From the NCBI RefSeq assembly GCF_021917145.1, contig NC_061071.1:8344072-8408071 (forward strand): a stretch of DNA of 64,000 nt, read 5' to 3'. Position numbers and translations under genes: made by a program. Shown in pieces: positions 1 to 15,766 of this stretch. Position 1 is the stretch's first letter. Every line of letters begins with the position of its first letter. Source of the DNA: Hypomesus transpacificus (lineage: Eukaryota; Chordata; Actinopteri; Osmeriformes; Osmeridae). The notes under the pieces are model-generated. The model was not told the origin of the DNA and made no database searches. It saw only the letters and a list, made by a program, of their open reading frames with translations.

Positions 1-1
1 C

Positions 2-465
2 CACGCCAGCCAGGCCAAGCCGCTCCACCCCGAGCCCGCCTACCGCCGCAAGCCCAACCCCATACGCCGCTTCGACGGGGACGTCCTCTCTCCCGTGAGT
101 GGCCCCTCCGCCTCGCCGTTTTTCCGTCCCCCAGCCCCGCCCGTCGCGTGTCCTGTGTTGCCCCCTGCTGCGGTATCTTAGCCTCCAAGGCCATAGCATT
201 GAACAGACTTGTACTTACATGGACGAAATGGTCTGTTTTCTCTCTCTCTTTCAGTCCTGTGTTTTAACTTTTCGTCGTTCTCTCTCTCTCTCTCTGTCCC
301 TCTCAGAGCTACATCCAGAGTTTCCGGGAGAGGCAGGTTGAGGCCCGGCCGTACCCCCCCCAGGGCAGGCTGGGTGGCGGGCCTCACACCATGGTAGACG
401 TGGACTATGACTGCGGTTCCACAACACCCCTTACTGCAGCGGCAGGGCCCTCACTAAGGCTGTAA
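2..465 (+). CDS. tmem198: TMEM198-like membrane protein, C-terminal two exons (partial)
   Basis: Two coding exons can be joined: 2-94 (open at the left edge, donor gtgagt at 95) and 307-465 (acceptor after a CT-rich tract, stop TAA at 463-465). The join is in phase and gives the last 82 residues. The tail carries FDGDVLSPSYIQSFRERQ and ends DYDCGSTTPLTA...LRL. I recognise this from memory as the cytoplasmic C-terminus of TMEM198, a multi-pass membrane protein reported to promote Wnt signalling through LRP6. The transmembrane part lies outside the window, so the call rests on the tail and on neighbourhood, since TMEM198 lies near DES in human 2q35. The tail is basic then acidic, with no membrane segment, as expected for a cytosolic end. 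The main uncertainty is the family name; that this is a real spliced 3' end is well supported. Confidence 0.72.
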
Positions 466-2660
466 CCACGACCCCCAGACTCGATCGAACCTCTCTCCCC
501 CTCGCGGGCTCGAACCACACGCCCAGTTGCCTCGAGAAGGGGGCCACTCCGAGACCACTCCCGCCCCCCCATCCCCATGCTACAAATGCTAGAGCAATCA
601 GTGTGATGCAAGAACGGCAAGACGAACACACCCCTGTTTTCTGCCTTGTCGCCCGCACGGAAACACACTCGCAGACACGCACGCACTCGCAACACTTTCA
701 CAAGCACCGCGGCCGCACTTTCACTTTCCTGAGCTATCCCCCTTTCCCCCACCCCCTCCCCCCTTCAGGAACTGCCGTCCCCGGCGTTCAGGGGACACGG
801 CTGGCACCGTGACAGGGACGATCAGGGACCCCGGAGAGGTTCAGCTCGGCTCAGGTTTCAACAGAGTCTTTGTGTCACCACAGCGGGACAAGGAAATCGC
901 ATCTCCTCGTCGTTTGAACTCACCGCGTGTCTCTCGTCTCTGCTGCAGTCGCTCTTTGCTCGCGGACTGTACACGGACGTTTCCGACCCACCTTCACATG
1001 TTGACAGGGGAACCGACGGACTCTTTTGCTGTGTGTGCCATCCTGACCACTTTTCACTTTGAAGACCATGTCATGTCTTTTTCAGGGGGGGGAAGTTCTC
1101 CGCGCCCTTGGTGCTGGACAGTACACTTCTTACTAAAGAACATTCAACTCACCTGTCCTTCTTAAGAGGTGGATCATTCCCGTCTGTGAGGGAGGAAGAT
1201 CCATTTTGATGGGTGCCTTGCTCCTCCTTAGACTCTACCATTCAGCAATAGCCAGGAGGGGTGCTACTGGGGGTGCTCTTCAATCTCAAACTGAAAGACG
1301 AGTGATAAGTTATTGCTGTAGCAATTGGGTTACTACCAGCATGTTGAGTCTGGACGCAGGGTCAAAGGTTACGGCGGAACATGCCCTTGGATTTACGATC
1401 GCCTCAGGAAGTCAGCTAGGGCTCAGCGATAGGTCAAAGACGGAACAGGTCAGTGTAGGGTTTGACCGAGGGGACCACTGACCACACCAACATGTAGTTA
1501 GACAAGGTCAACATTTCCCTACGAAATCATGTGCATTGATTTTTTGGTATGGCTCATAACATTGTGTCTGTAGTGTATCATAGTGCAACCTGGTGTGGTT
1601 TGTTATTGTCTTAAGAGTCTGATTGTGGAAGAGCATCTGGCTGTGATGTATAGGTGGCCGTTTCGTGCTCCAGTTGATCTATAAGGCAGCCTCGAAGAGT
1701 GTCTTTCTAGAATCCTCCAGACCAGGCCATAGCTCCCGCATGACTCTGTGGTTCTCTCTCTCTCTTGTGTGGTTTGGTCGAGTACACCCCCAGAGAAGGA
1801 CTTCCCAGTGTGCCCCTTGTACATTCTTGTGACCCGCGATCTGTACATAAACACTCGCACAGTGACTGTACTGCTACTTCTGCCATTTTAAATGTTGTTT
1901 CCTGATTTGCTACATTTCGAATGTTTTGTTTTTCATACACAATTGTTAAGGAACTTTATAATTTCAATTGAGATGTGTCCTTGCAGTGGGATGTATTTAT
2001 CAGGTTATTTATTTATATTATGAAAATCCATATAATCCAAGAGTGCAGCCTCTTAACTGTAGGCCATTAAGTCCATGCTTTAAGAAATTATATTATTATT
2101 ATTATTATTATTGAGTTATTAAAGCATGTGTTTGTATGGGCCTGTATATGATAAACAATGTGATTCTACATCGTCTTTGGCGTTTTCTGTTTACACAAGC
2201 ACACACATACACACAAGCAATTATGTGAGAACACTGTGTGTCACTATTAGTTTTATTTGAACATGACTTTATGTATCCGACCCCAGTTTTGAACACCAAA
2301 AATCAACTATCCTCTTTGGTTAAAAGCTTTGCTCTCCCATCCATCGGCGTCCGCCTCTTCTTCTCTCTCCTTATAAGTCACTTCCCTCTAGACAACTTTT
2401 ATCTTCTTTCGTGTCTTTTTTTTATTTGTACGCATGTCCTACCCTCAGGTCACTACCACCCTAACACTGGCAACACCCTGATGTGACCTCCAGACAAGCG
2501 ACCTGGTGGCGCAATGGGGTGTTGACTGATGTGTAGGAAGGGAGAACGTGAAGCCTGAACAAACGTGTCCAAGTGAATCACACATGAGCTTCAACACACC
2601 TACACACCCTGTGATTCACAGGAACGGATATCAAAAATAAAATCAAACATTTTCACAAAC
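466..2660 (+). other. Probable 3' UTR and downstream flank of the tmem198-like gene
   Basis: No coding exon was found here on either strand. An ATTAAA lies at 2118-2123 and an AATAAA at 2636-2641; either could be the poly(A) signal, so the UTR end is uncertain. A short ATT repeat sits at about 2090-2112. The desmin gene converges from the other side and stops at 2842. Confidence 0.45.
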
Positions 2661-2804
2661 GTATCATCGTGTTACCTTTCCAACACTAATTGTGACTTCA
2701 CCCTCTAACACTTATGAATAAATAATGAATATATCATGTCATGGACCTCTTTCAAATAAGAACAACTTAAGGCCAAGAGGATGAGTTTTAAGAGTCCTTC
2801 TTGT

Positions 2805-2810
2805 TTTATT
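2805..2810 (-). terminator. Candidate poly(A) signal of des
   Basis: AATAAA on the minus strand lies only 32 nt past the desmin stop. A longer 3' UTR ending further left is possible, so this is a weak call. Confidence 0.35.
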
Positions 2811-2841
2811 TGGTTCCTCATCTTCGTCTTCTGTGTGCATG

Positions 2842-7511
<4,670 letters not shown>

Positions 7512-7590
7512 GGCGAGAGGCGGCGTCTGGGGCTGTGGGAGGCTGGAGCAGGCTGGAGCGGTGGGACTGAGCACACGCCGCTACCCTGGG

Positions 7591-7600
7591 CTATTTGTAG
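7591..7600 (-). promoter_or_regulatory. Candidate core promoter A/T box of des
   Basis: On the gene strand the sequence CTACAAATAG followed by CCC lies about 80 nt before the desmin ATG. It resembles a TATA box and is one base from the MEF2 consensus YTA(A/T)4TAR, which is a known type of muscle promoter site. An E-box CAGCTG lies further upstream at 7797-7802. Function is inferred from position and match only. Confidence 0.4.
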
Positions 7601-7799
7601 CAGTACCCCCCCCCCCTCCCGAGCCCCCCCCCCCCACACACACACACATACAAACACACACCTCTTTTTGTCCCCCTCCTGCAGGTCCTCTGTCCTCCCT
7701 CCCCTCCATTCTTTTTCTCTTAGCGTCGATCTCTTCCACTGCCTCTCACTCACCCAGGCCTCTCTCCCTCCTCCCTCCCCCGGTCCTCTCCAGGGTCAG

Positions 7800-10721
7800 C
7801 TGCCACAGGTTTCGGCGTGGGATCTGGTATTCGCTAAATGATTGTGTGTCAATGTGCCAAGACGTGGGTATGGAAGACCCAGTGACTGGCTCTCCGGGGT
7901 GGTCTGATGATACTGCTTGCTGTTCCCAAGGTCCACAGGCAAAGAGTAGGGCAGCACACATTTTAAAACACACTCTGGTGAGGAGGTGAGAGGTCATTAG
8001 GGTCAAAACACAACAGGTTTACTTCCTAGCGAAATACCTAAACTAGAAAAGAGTTTGTGGACCTGGCAGCCTGATATTTTTATTTTGATGGGGTGGATTC
8101 AGAATAGTCTTGAGTATTATTAATAAATTAAATGTATTAAATTACCAGTAGCCATGTACTGTATATGCTGTAGGGGAGGAGAAAAGAACACAAGGACAAC
8201 ATTTGTAAACACTTACCTTCCAGCTAAGACTGACATTAACAATGACACCCTCACACCACTGATTACATAACAAAACAATTAAAGGTTGCGGAGGAGGGAT
8301 CTGAAACGCAGCATCGTCCTCACATGGATCGACTGCGTCGTGTGTTAGTCATCATACCGGAGGTTTGGCCGACCTGCCTTAAAAAGGAAAAGCATTCTGG
8401 GGAAGAGAGAGGAGGTATGTGCCTGCACTCTCGGCCGGAGCACAGTGATCACTGCGCTCCAACGCTTGGCCTAAACAAAGCGTACGTTTAATGATGATGT
8501 CATAAACATGTGTTGGAGTGGCTTCACAGCCCTGTTCTCAACCGGGTTCCATTCCTGTAACTCAACGTACCTATACGGACTGTGCTGCCTATGGATAAAA
8601 TATGCTCACTAAGAGGCCTTCTGTTCCCTTATATCTTTGATCTGGTGGAAATGTTGGATAACAACCCAAACCTGTCTGCACCGGTCTCTGTTATGTGAAA
8701 GACCCATTATCTCCCTGCTCTAGCAACAGTTGACTGGAATCTAAATGTAAGATTAAAGTTATCATCCACACCATCTGGATGAAGGCTATAACCTCTGCCT
8801 TCATATAATAATAAACTTCAATTTCTACAAAGATGCATATAGTTCTATTTAAAAATAATATACCATTAAATAATCACATCTCTGATGTTGTCATACAATA
8901 CAAAGTGTTAAGGATCTTCAGTGTCTTATTTGGGAAGAAAGTTTACCTATAGAAAGTATACATAGGTAAAGACTCACACAAAGAAATTACTATAATTTTT
9001 GGTTTAGCAGGCAAACATGAGTGTACTTTCTTTTTCTTTCCTTCTCTATCTCACACACAGACACACACACACACACACGCACACACACACCTCAACACTT
9101 TTTTTGGTTCAAGGAGGTGTTCAGTGGTTCTCCTCCGCAGGACTGATGATGTCAGCCCTATGTATAGACGTCTGAGCCGAACGGTGTCATCTCCCTGGGC
9201 TTCCTCAAGACGGGATGAGAGACGCAAGTTGACAAGACATGTAAACACACCTCCCTCCCGCCTTCTCTCCAGTTCTCTCCTCCTAGCCCTACTGCTCTCT
9301 ATCTTGCTCTGCTTCTCACAGCTATATATGGATGGGTACTGCTGTGATTAATAGTGTTTCATAGGGAAGGAAGGAGCGAGACAGAGCAGGGGAGACTTGT
9401 GGATCAGAACCTACTGTGCTTTGTTTGAGTACCACAGTCCCAACTTTTATTCTTTCAGATTCTCATCTCGTTGTTCTATAAAGTCATTTAATCTGACACT
9501 TTTTGCTCTGATAAATTATCTTTAGTCTGGGTTAGTTCTAAAGACTGAAAAAATGAAATGAGCCATTTTTACAGTGCCCTGAATGCTGTTGCCAGTCAGT
9601 GCATGTTGCTCATTTCAGTCCAAAGGCCCTTGGGAGATAAGCAACCTCAGAACCTGTGCCAGCCAACAACATGTTTCTTGGCCTTGGTATTACCACAGTC
9701 ATCACTTTGAGGTTAACACTTGATGAGGTTAACTAACTCTTGAGATTTGACAGACTTTTTGAAATGATTGTGGGGTTTAAGGATTACGTGGAAGTTGAGA
9801 AGCATTACTTGAAAATAATCGTTGAGGGCTTTTTTAAACATATACCGGTATCGAACATGCCCCCATGGCTCCATTGTAATATGTTCTTTAAAGACAAGAA
9901 CTAGAATAAACGAAAGCACTAGGTTACTCTTCTCACCACTCTCACGCTTCATATCATTCTTTTGATTTAACTTCTTTTGATTCAGAGCGTCAGTTTTTCA
10001 CTTAATACCTCTTTCTTTCACTCTCTCTCTCTACCCCTTCTCTCTCGACACACACACCGTTTTGTTCTCTCACTCTCTAGAATGAACATGCAGCCATATG
10101 GAAACAAAAGACACTTCAGCACTTCCAGGAGGCATTCCATGTCAGGAGGTGAGACTGCAAGGGAGTGGAAGGAGCTTGCATAGGTCTGAAAAACACCAAA
10201 AAAACAATACAGAAAAATTTGGTAAAAAGAGAAAAATAATAAACAAAACAAATTACAGTAGGCTATGTGGTTCATTTAACGTTGGACAGGGTATTGTTGT
10301 ACACTCACTATGACATACCCGATTTTCTTTTATAAATACCTCCTCGACGAGAGAGGGCGATATAACCCCTTCAACCGGTAGCTTATCCTTTGTTGCTGTT
10401 ACATTTTGCACAATCAACGGGTACAGAGTTTGAAAATCCTGTAAATTTATGCAGGTAAGTGCCATAAATGCTCCTTATGTTGCCAGGCTATGTGGAGGTG
10501 TTGTTGTCACTTACTACCAGACTCAGACAAGGTTGGTTGTACTTTAGCAGGCTGTTAGCGAGCTACTCATTGAAAAAGTCTGCTTGCTAGCTCTGTCACG
10601 TTACTGTATAGGATTAGCAAGATACATATCTTCTTGTGTATAGGACTACGACTAACAAACTCTACTGATAATACTGATAATTAGCCTAATTATATCTAAA
10701 TATCTTGCTTAGTCTCTGATC
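7800..10721. other. Intergenic region between divergent des and dnpep
   Basis: No exon with splice support was found. The stretch should hold the desmin upstream muscle control region and the dnpep promoter. It contains a CA repeat at about 9056-9090 and several AT-rich blocks. A CCATATATAG sequence (minus strand, about 9322-9332) is close to, but not, a full CArG box. Confidence 0.4.
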
Positions 10722-13700
10722 ATGAAGAGTTCGAAGGACGCCGTGCAGTCAGCTGCTAAAGAGTTTCTCCAATTCGTGAATAGAGGGGTATCACCATACC
10801 ATGGTAAGTAATTGTAGGTTTTTTATAGCCTGGCTGAACATCAAGTGGTAGTGAGCTGGGAATTACATTCTACTAAGGTTAGAATATCAGCACGTCAACG
10901 ATGGAAACGTGATTGGAAATTACTCACATTTAGAAAAATAATGCATGCTTGTAACATGTTCGCTAAACTGTCGAACTGTTGCAGTGTTTTCCAGTCTGCT
11001 TTCCATAAACCTTGATCTTGAGATAAGATATTGTACTAGATCTTGCAAACGAATTGTGTTTCTCTAATCCTAATTATCTCTCTGTACCTTTGCACTCTGA
11101 CCTATTTTTTCTTGCTAACTTCTTAGAAATCCAAGTGTAGGCCTACTATTTTCAAAACCTACCAAGCTATGTTGCACCATGCACAAGGGCCTCGGTAATA
11201 AAGCAGGTCTAATTTGATGATAAAGATGTTTGTTGATTTGCCAAAGACCAATTTATAGTCTATGCAGTGGGCACAGCTTTGGTTGATGATCTAATTAGAG
11301 AACCCACGTTCCTCCTACAGGCAAAACAAAATTATAGACTCTGTAATCTTTCATTTCGGTAATTTACTGACGCCTGTGGACTCAGTGGGATGTTCTGTTT
11401 ACTGGGTCACTTTCTAAACAATGAAGTAGAAAGCAGTGACAGAAATCTCTCTCCTTCCCCTTTTTCTTTTGACCCTAACCCTTGCAGTGGTGGAGGAGTG
11501 TAAGAGTCGGCTGCTTAAGGCCGGCTTCATTGAGCTGAAGGAGGCCGAATGCTGGGACATCAAACCTGCCAGTAAGGTCCGTAACAGTACTACTGTAACA
11601 ATACTTTAAGATCCATGAGCTGGTATTTTGATGGCCGTAACCGTCAATGAATATATATAATCTACATTAGAACTGCTTTTCTCTCTCCCCTTCAACAGTA
11701 TTTTGTGACCAGAAACTACTCCAGCATCATAGCCTTTGCTGTCGGTGGGAAATTCCTGCCAGGAAATGGTTTCTCTATGATTGGAGCCCATACAGACAGC
11801 CCCTGCCTTAGGGTGAGTATGTGGGCTGGGGGTCCTTCCCATATCTAATGGAGGCACTGGGGCACTTACTGGGATAGTGCAAGTACTTTTCATAGCAGGG
11901 CGAGAACTCAGACTTCTGTTTGTAACATACCACAGCGTTGACCCTCTTCCTCCATGCTCTGGTGGTTCAGGTCAAACCCAGGTCTAAGAAGACCCGTCTA
12001 GGGTGTCTGCAGGTGGGGGTGGAGTGCTACGGAGGGGGTATCTGGAACACCTGGTTCGACCGTGATCTGACCATCGCCGGCCGCGTTATGGTCAAGGTAA
12101 CTCATTTCATAACCACCGGTCATGTGACCTGTTCACTTATTTGCGGATGCGTTTTACGGAGTGCGCATGGGCACGACACGCGTGGGATTTGTAGGAGGGT
12201 CCTCCGCTAACTCGTCCGGTTGTTTCCGGTGCTTTGCCTCAGAGTGGGGATAAGCTGACCCAGAGGCTCATCCACGTGCCCAGGCCTCTCCTCAGGATCC
12301 CCCACCTGGCCATCCACCTGCAGAGGGACATCAATGACTCCTTTGGCCCCAACAAGGAGAACCACCTGTGAGTCGTGGAGGACCAGGACGAGGACCAGGA
12401 GGGGAATGAAGAGAAAATGTTTGCTGTTATTAATGTCTGTGTCTGTGTGGCTCTCAGTGTGCCCATTTTAGCCAGTGCTGTGCAGGAGGAGCTGGAGACC
12501 GGCTGTGCTTCCAGTGGAGACGCCTGCAACGCTACCACCACTGTAAAACCCCCGTTTGTTTTTTTAACTTTCTTTCGAGTGAAAAAAACACACACATTAA
12601 ACTCACTCAACTGAACCATAGTAACCCACCCTCTCCTCCGATCCCCTTCACCCTGCCCCAGGTGGAGAAGCACCACCCAGCCCTGGTCAAGGTGCTGTGT
12701 TCAGAGCTGGGGGTGCAGCCTGAGGCTCTGCTGGACTTTGAGCTGTGCCTGGCAGACACCCAGCTCGGGGTGAGTCCCCTGTCATCCTGCTGGCTCCCTC
12801 ACTCTGCACGTTAGCCCACCTTGTCATGGGGGACATGCTGGCTGCAAGGTTTTCATTTTTGAAAGTGTGTGTCTAGGTTCTTGGGGGTGTGTACGAAGAG
12901 TTCATCTACTCTCCTCGTCTGGATAACCTCCACAGCTGCTACTGCTCCCTGCAGGTGAGTCTGGACCCCGTCGACACCCAACCTCCGTTACCTCAAGGCC
13001 CCATGACAAGGCCACCCTAAAGGGGCACCTCACTAAATTGGTTTCTTTTGAGTATCTATTATCAATTCACCATGCACATGGGAATTATGAAAAGCAGTGG
13101 TTTTGATACTCATAAATGAGCATTTATGGAATCTGTCACAAACCCGGCTCGGGGGTTGAGACAGACCAAAGGGAACACATGCGCGAGAACTACTACTGGA
13201 TGGATTTATTAAAGAATAACAATGTAACAAAATATCAAACGGTTGCCACAACTAAACAAAGATGCACTGTGGACAGAACGTCCGCCCAGGTGTAGCCACT
13301 TAACGGCTGAGGAGGCCGTCACAAATCACAGTTTAGGGGTTTATGAAAGTGAATAAATCTTATCCACTAAATCCCTTTTTCCTCAAATTTTTTATTATCA
13401 TTATACCCCATTTGTATTATAAACATTATGGAAAATTGAGATTTTGCCAACCTTTTAATACTTCCTACTTTTCCTGTCCCTTTCTCCCTCCCCACCCTCC
13501 AGGCTCTTATTGACTCTGGAGCCTCACTGGCCGGAGATACCAACATCCGGATGGTGACTCTTTACGACAACGAAGAGGTGACACACTTCCGCCTGTCAGT
13601 TCCAATCCCGTTCCCCCGATCGGCGTGGCGTGCCGGACACCTGACGCGTGCACTTCTCCCTGTGTCCTGCAGGTGGGCTCGGAGAGCGCTCAGGGTGCCC

Positions 13701-14193
13701 AGTCCAACCTGACGGAGCTGATTCTCAGCCGCCTGTCCTCCACGTCCAGCAACCTCACCGCCTTCCAGCAGGCCGCGCCCGTCTCCTTCATGATCAGCGC
13801 AGACATGGCACACGCTGCGCACCCCAACTACCAGTAAGTGGCCCCCATTTATCAGAACCAAACCCTTTTCATATCTCAGCTACCAGTTAGTCATTATTTG
13901 TTATCATGTTTTCTAATGTTGTTTTCTTGCACTAACTGTAGCAATGTTTTAATGCATTGTATTGATTTGTCTCCTGTCGTTGCCTGTTGGTTAGGTTGTC
14001 TTTGGAAATGAGTCCCCCCTTTGCTAGAACCACACCCTTTTAATATCTCAACAACCAGTCTGTCCTGCCCCCTTAGTTACTGTAGAAACCACACCCATTC
14101 ACCCCAACCCGCCGATCACAATGTTGCAGAACTGCCAGCACAGCCCCATTCAAATCGATGGCTTGACTTTCCTGGGTATTGACTTTCATTCCC

Positions 14194-14229
<36 letters not shown>

Positions 14230-15215
14230 AGAGAGAAGCACGATGAGAACCACCGTCCAGCCTTCCACAAGGTAGGAATACCCGAGCTGCTGGTCTCCTT
14301 CTGGCTCTCTGAATGTTTCATCGGGAGGACACATGTTGTTGACAAACACCGCTCTGCTAACGCCGTTTTTGAATGCGCTCCCAGGGCCCCGTCATCAAGT
14401 TCAATAGCAATCAGCGCTACGCCACAACCGCTGTGACCGCCGCCATCGTCCGTGAAATCGCAGGACGGGTCAACGTGCCTCTACAGGTGTGTGTGTGTGT
14501 GTGAGTGCACTGATGTTCTAGTTCAGACGGTCTGTCTCTTTCATCACCTGCCTCTTGGTCAACCACCCTGCACCTGGTAAGTCTCCTAGCAACACAGAAA
14601 TCCAATACAATGGCACGACACAAAAGGACACGGAGCTGAGGTTTACGTTGATGAGCTCTGCTCGGTTCTGCGTGCCAGAGTCTGTGGCTGATAAGAGAAG
14701 AGGTCAAGGCCATTGAAATAAATCACCGTTCTCAGCTGGAACACAGCGATTGTCTGTTGTATTGACGTTTGCTCTTCCCCTTCTGCCGCGCCCCGACCCC
14801 CATCCCCTCTCTGGCGGCTAGGATGTGATGGTGCGCAACGACAGCCCTTGCGGGACCACCATTGGGCCAATCCTGGCTTCCCGCCTGGGGATCCCAGTTG
14901 TGGATATCGGGGCCCCCCAGCTGTCCATGCACTCCATCAGGGAGATGTGCTGCACTTCCGGAGTGCTTCAGACCATCACCCTCTTCAAGGTACTGTGTCC
15001 TCCGGAAGCTTGGTCTGCTTCTGGTTGGTCAGTGGTTTTACTCATGCAGTACAGACACTAAAAATAACATTTTGCAAATGGTATTTATACTTGCATTGAC
15101 GTGCCTGTTTTTCTTTAGGTTCATCAAGTGTGACTATAATTGAATGTTTATTTGTGTTTGCCAGGGATTCTTTGAGTTGTTCCCAACTGTGAGAAGCATG
15201 GTGACTGTGGATTAG
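10722..15215 (+). CDS. dnpep: Aspartyl aminopeptidase (M18 family)
   Basis: Fourteen exons join in phase: 10722-10803, 11488-11576, 11699-11812, 11971-12096, 12243-12367, 12458-12542, 12662-12769, 12877-12954, 13503-13577, 13673-13833, 14232-14271, 14385-14486, 14822-14989 and 15165-15215. They give 467 aa; human DNPEP is about 475. The enzyme is a cytosolic dodecameric metallopeptidase that removes N-terminal Asp or Glu from peptides. M18 landmarks are visible: [10 protein letters not shown] with a metal-binding His near residue 88, the [10 protein letters not shown] segment, [16 protein letters not shown] with the catalytic/metal Glu pair, [27 protein letters not shown], and the C-terminal [13 protein letters not shown] with a further His. 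The N-terminus [20 protein letters not shown] fits the family start. Exon 11 follows a run of 35 C residues at its acceptor. The gene is divergent from des and 551 bases upstream of ptprn on the same strand. It looks intact. Confidence 0.96.
13139..13330. repeat. Possible interspersed repeat fragment in dnpep intron 8
   Basis: This block differs from the AT-rich flanks: a GC-rich start (gtcacaaacccggctcgg) and a far end containing ggccgtcaca. It encloses a tttattaaag stretch. It looks like a decayed transposable element, but I cannot assign a family and see no clear target-site duplication. Confidence 0.3.
14195..14229. repeat. Poly-C tract abutting the dnpep exon 11 acceptor
   Basis: Thirty-five consecutive C residues end directly in the AG acceptor of exon 11 and serve as its whole pyrimidine tract. 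Length is likely to vary and may be mis-sized in the assembly. Confidence 0.95.
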
Positions 15216-15385
15216 AAGGATGGGAGCTACCGCAAGCAGACAGAAAGACAGAGGCACACACTGACAAATGTATTGTGTTTGTACCCTCGCACACAGCTGC
15301 ATACGCCACATGTTAGCAATTGATCAAATCCTTTTTGTCAAAGACAAAAAAAAAGAGGTAAATGATCTGTCATGCTTTATAAAAA

Positions 15386-15391
15386 AATAAA
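15386..15391 (+). terminator. Poly(A) signal of dnpep
   Basis: AATAAA lies 171 nt after the dnpep stop codon, followed by a T-rich stretch. No other good signal lies before the ptprn start. Confidence 0.75.
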
Positions 15392-15766
15392 GCTATTGAC
15401 ATTCTCATTGTTGGTTTCATTTTTCATCTATATACCAAGCAGGCTGTGTATTTAGTGTGTGTATGTTTTAGAAATGATATCATTTACATAATTTCTATAT
15501 ATTTTTTCTGTGCATGGATATGACGTAATTGCAGTGCTAGTGTGTTCAACACAAACAACCTGTCTGTGCTCCGGATCCGCTGCGCTCTGCTTTCCGGGTT
15601 TTCTACATTACCAATCCTCTCTTACACACTTGCGTTCACTGACTATCGGCGCACCTCCAGTGTAGATTCCCATCCACGGACCCTGTCCCTCCGATAGTTG
15701 CCAGAGATCATGAGGGTTTAAAACGGGACTGTTTAACAGCTTTGGCTGCCTTCACTCGGGGATAAC

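Noticed and set aside
2495-2530. A short ggtggcgcaatgg sequence resembling the head of a tRNA-derived SINE
   Set aside because: Only about a dozen bases match and no body or tail follows, so it is not supportable as an element.
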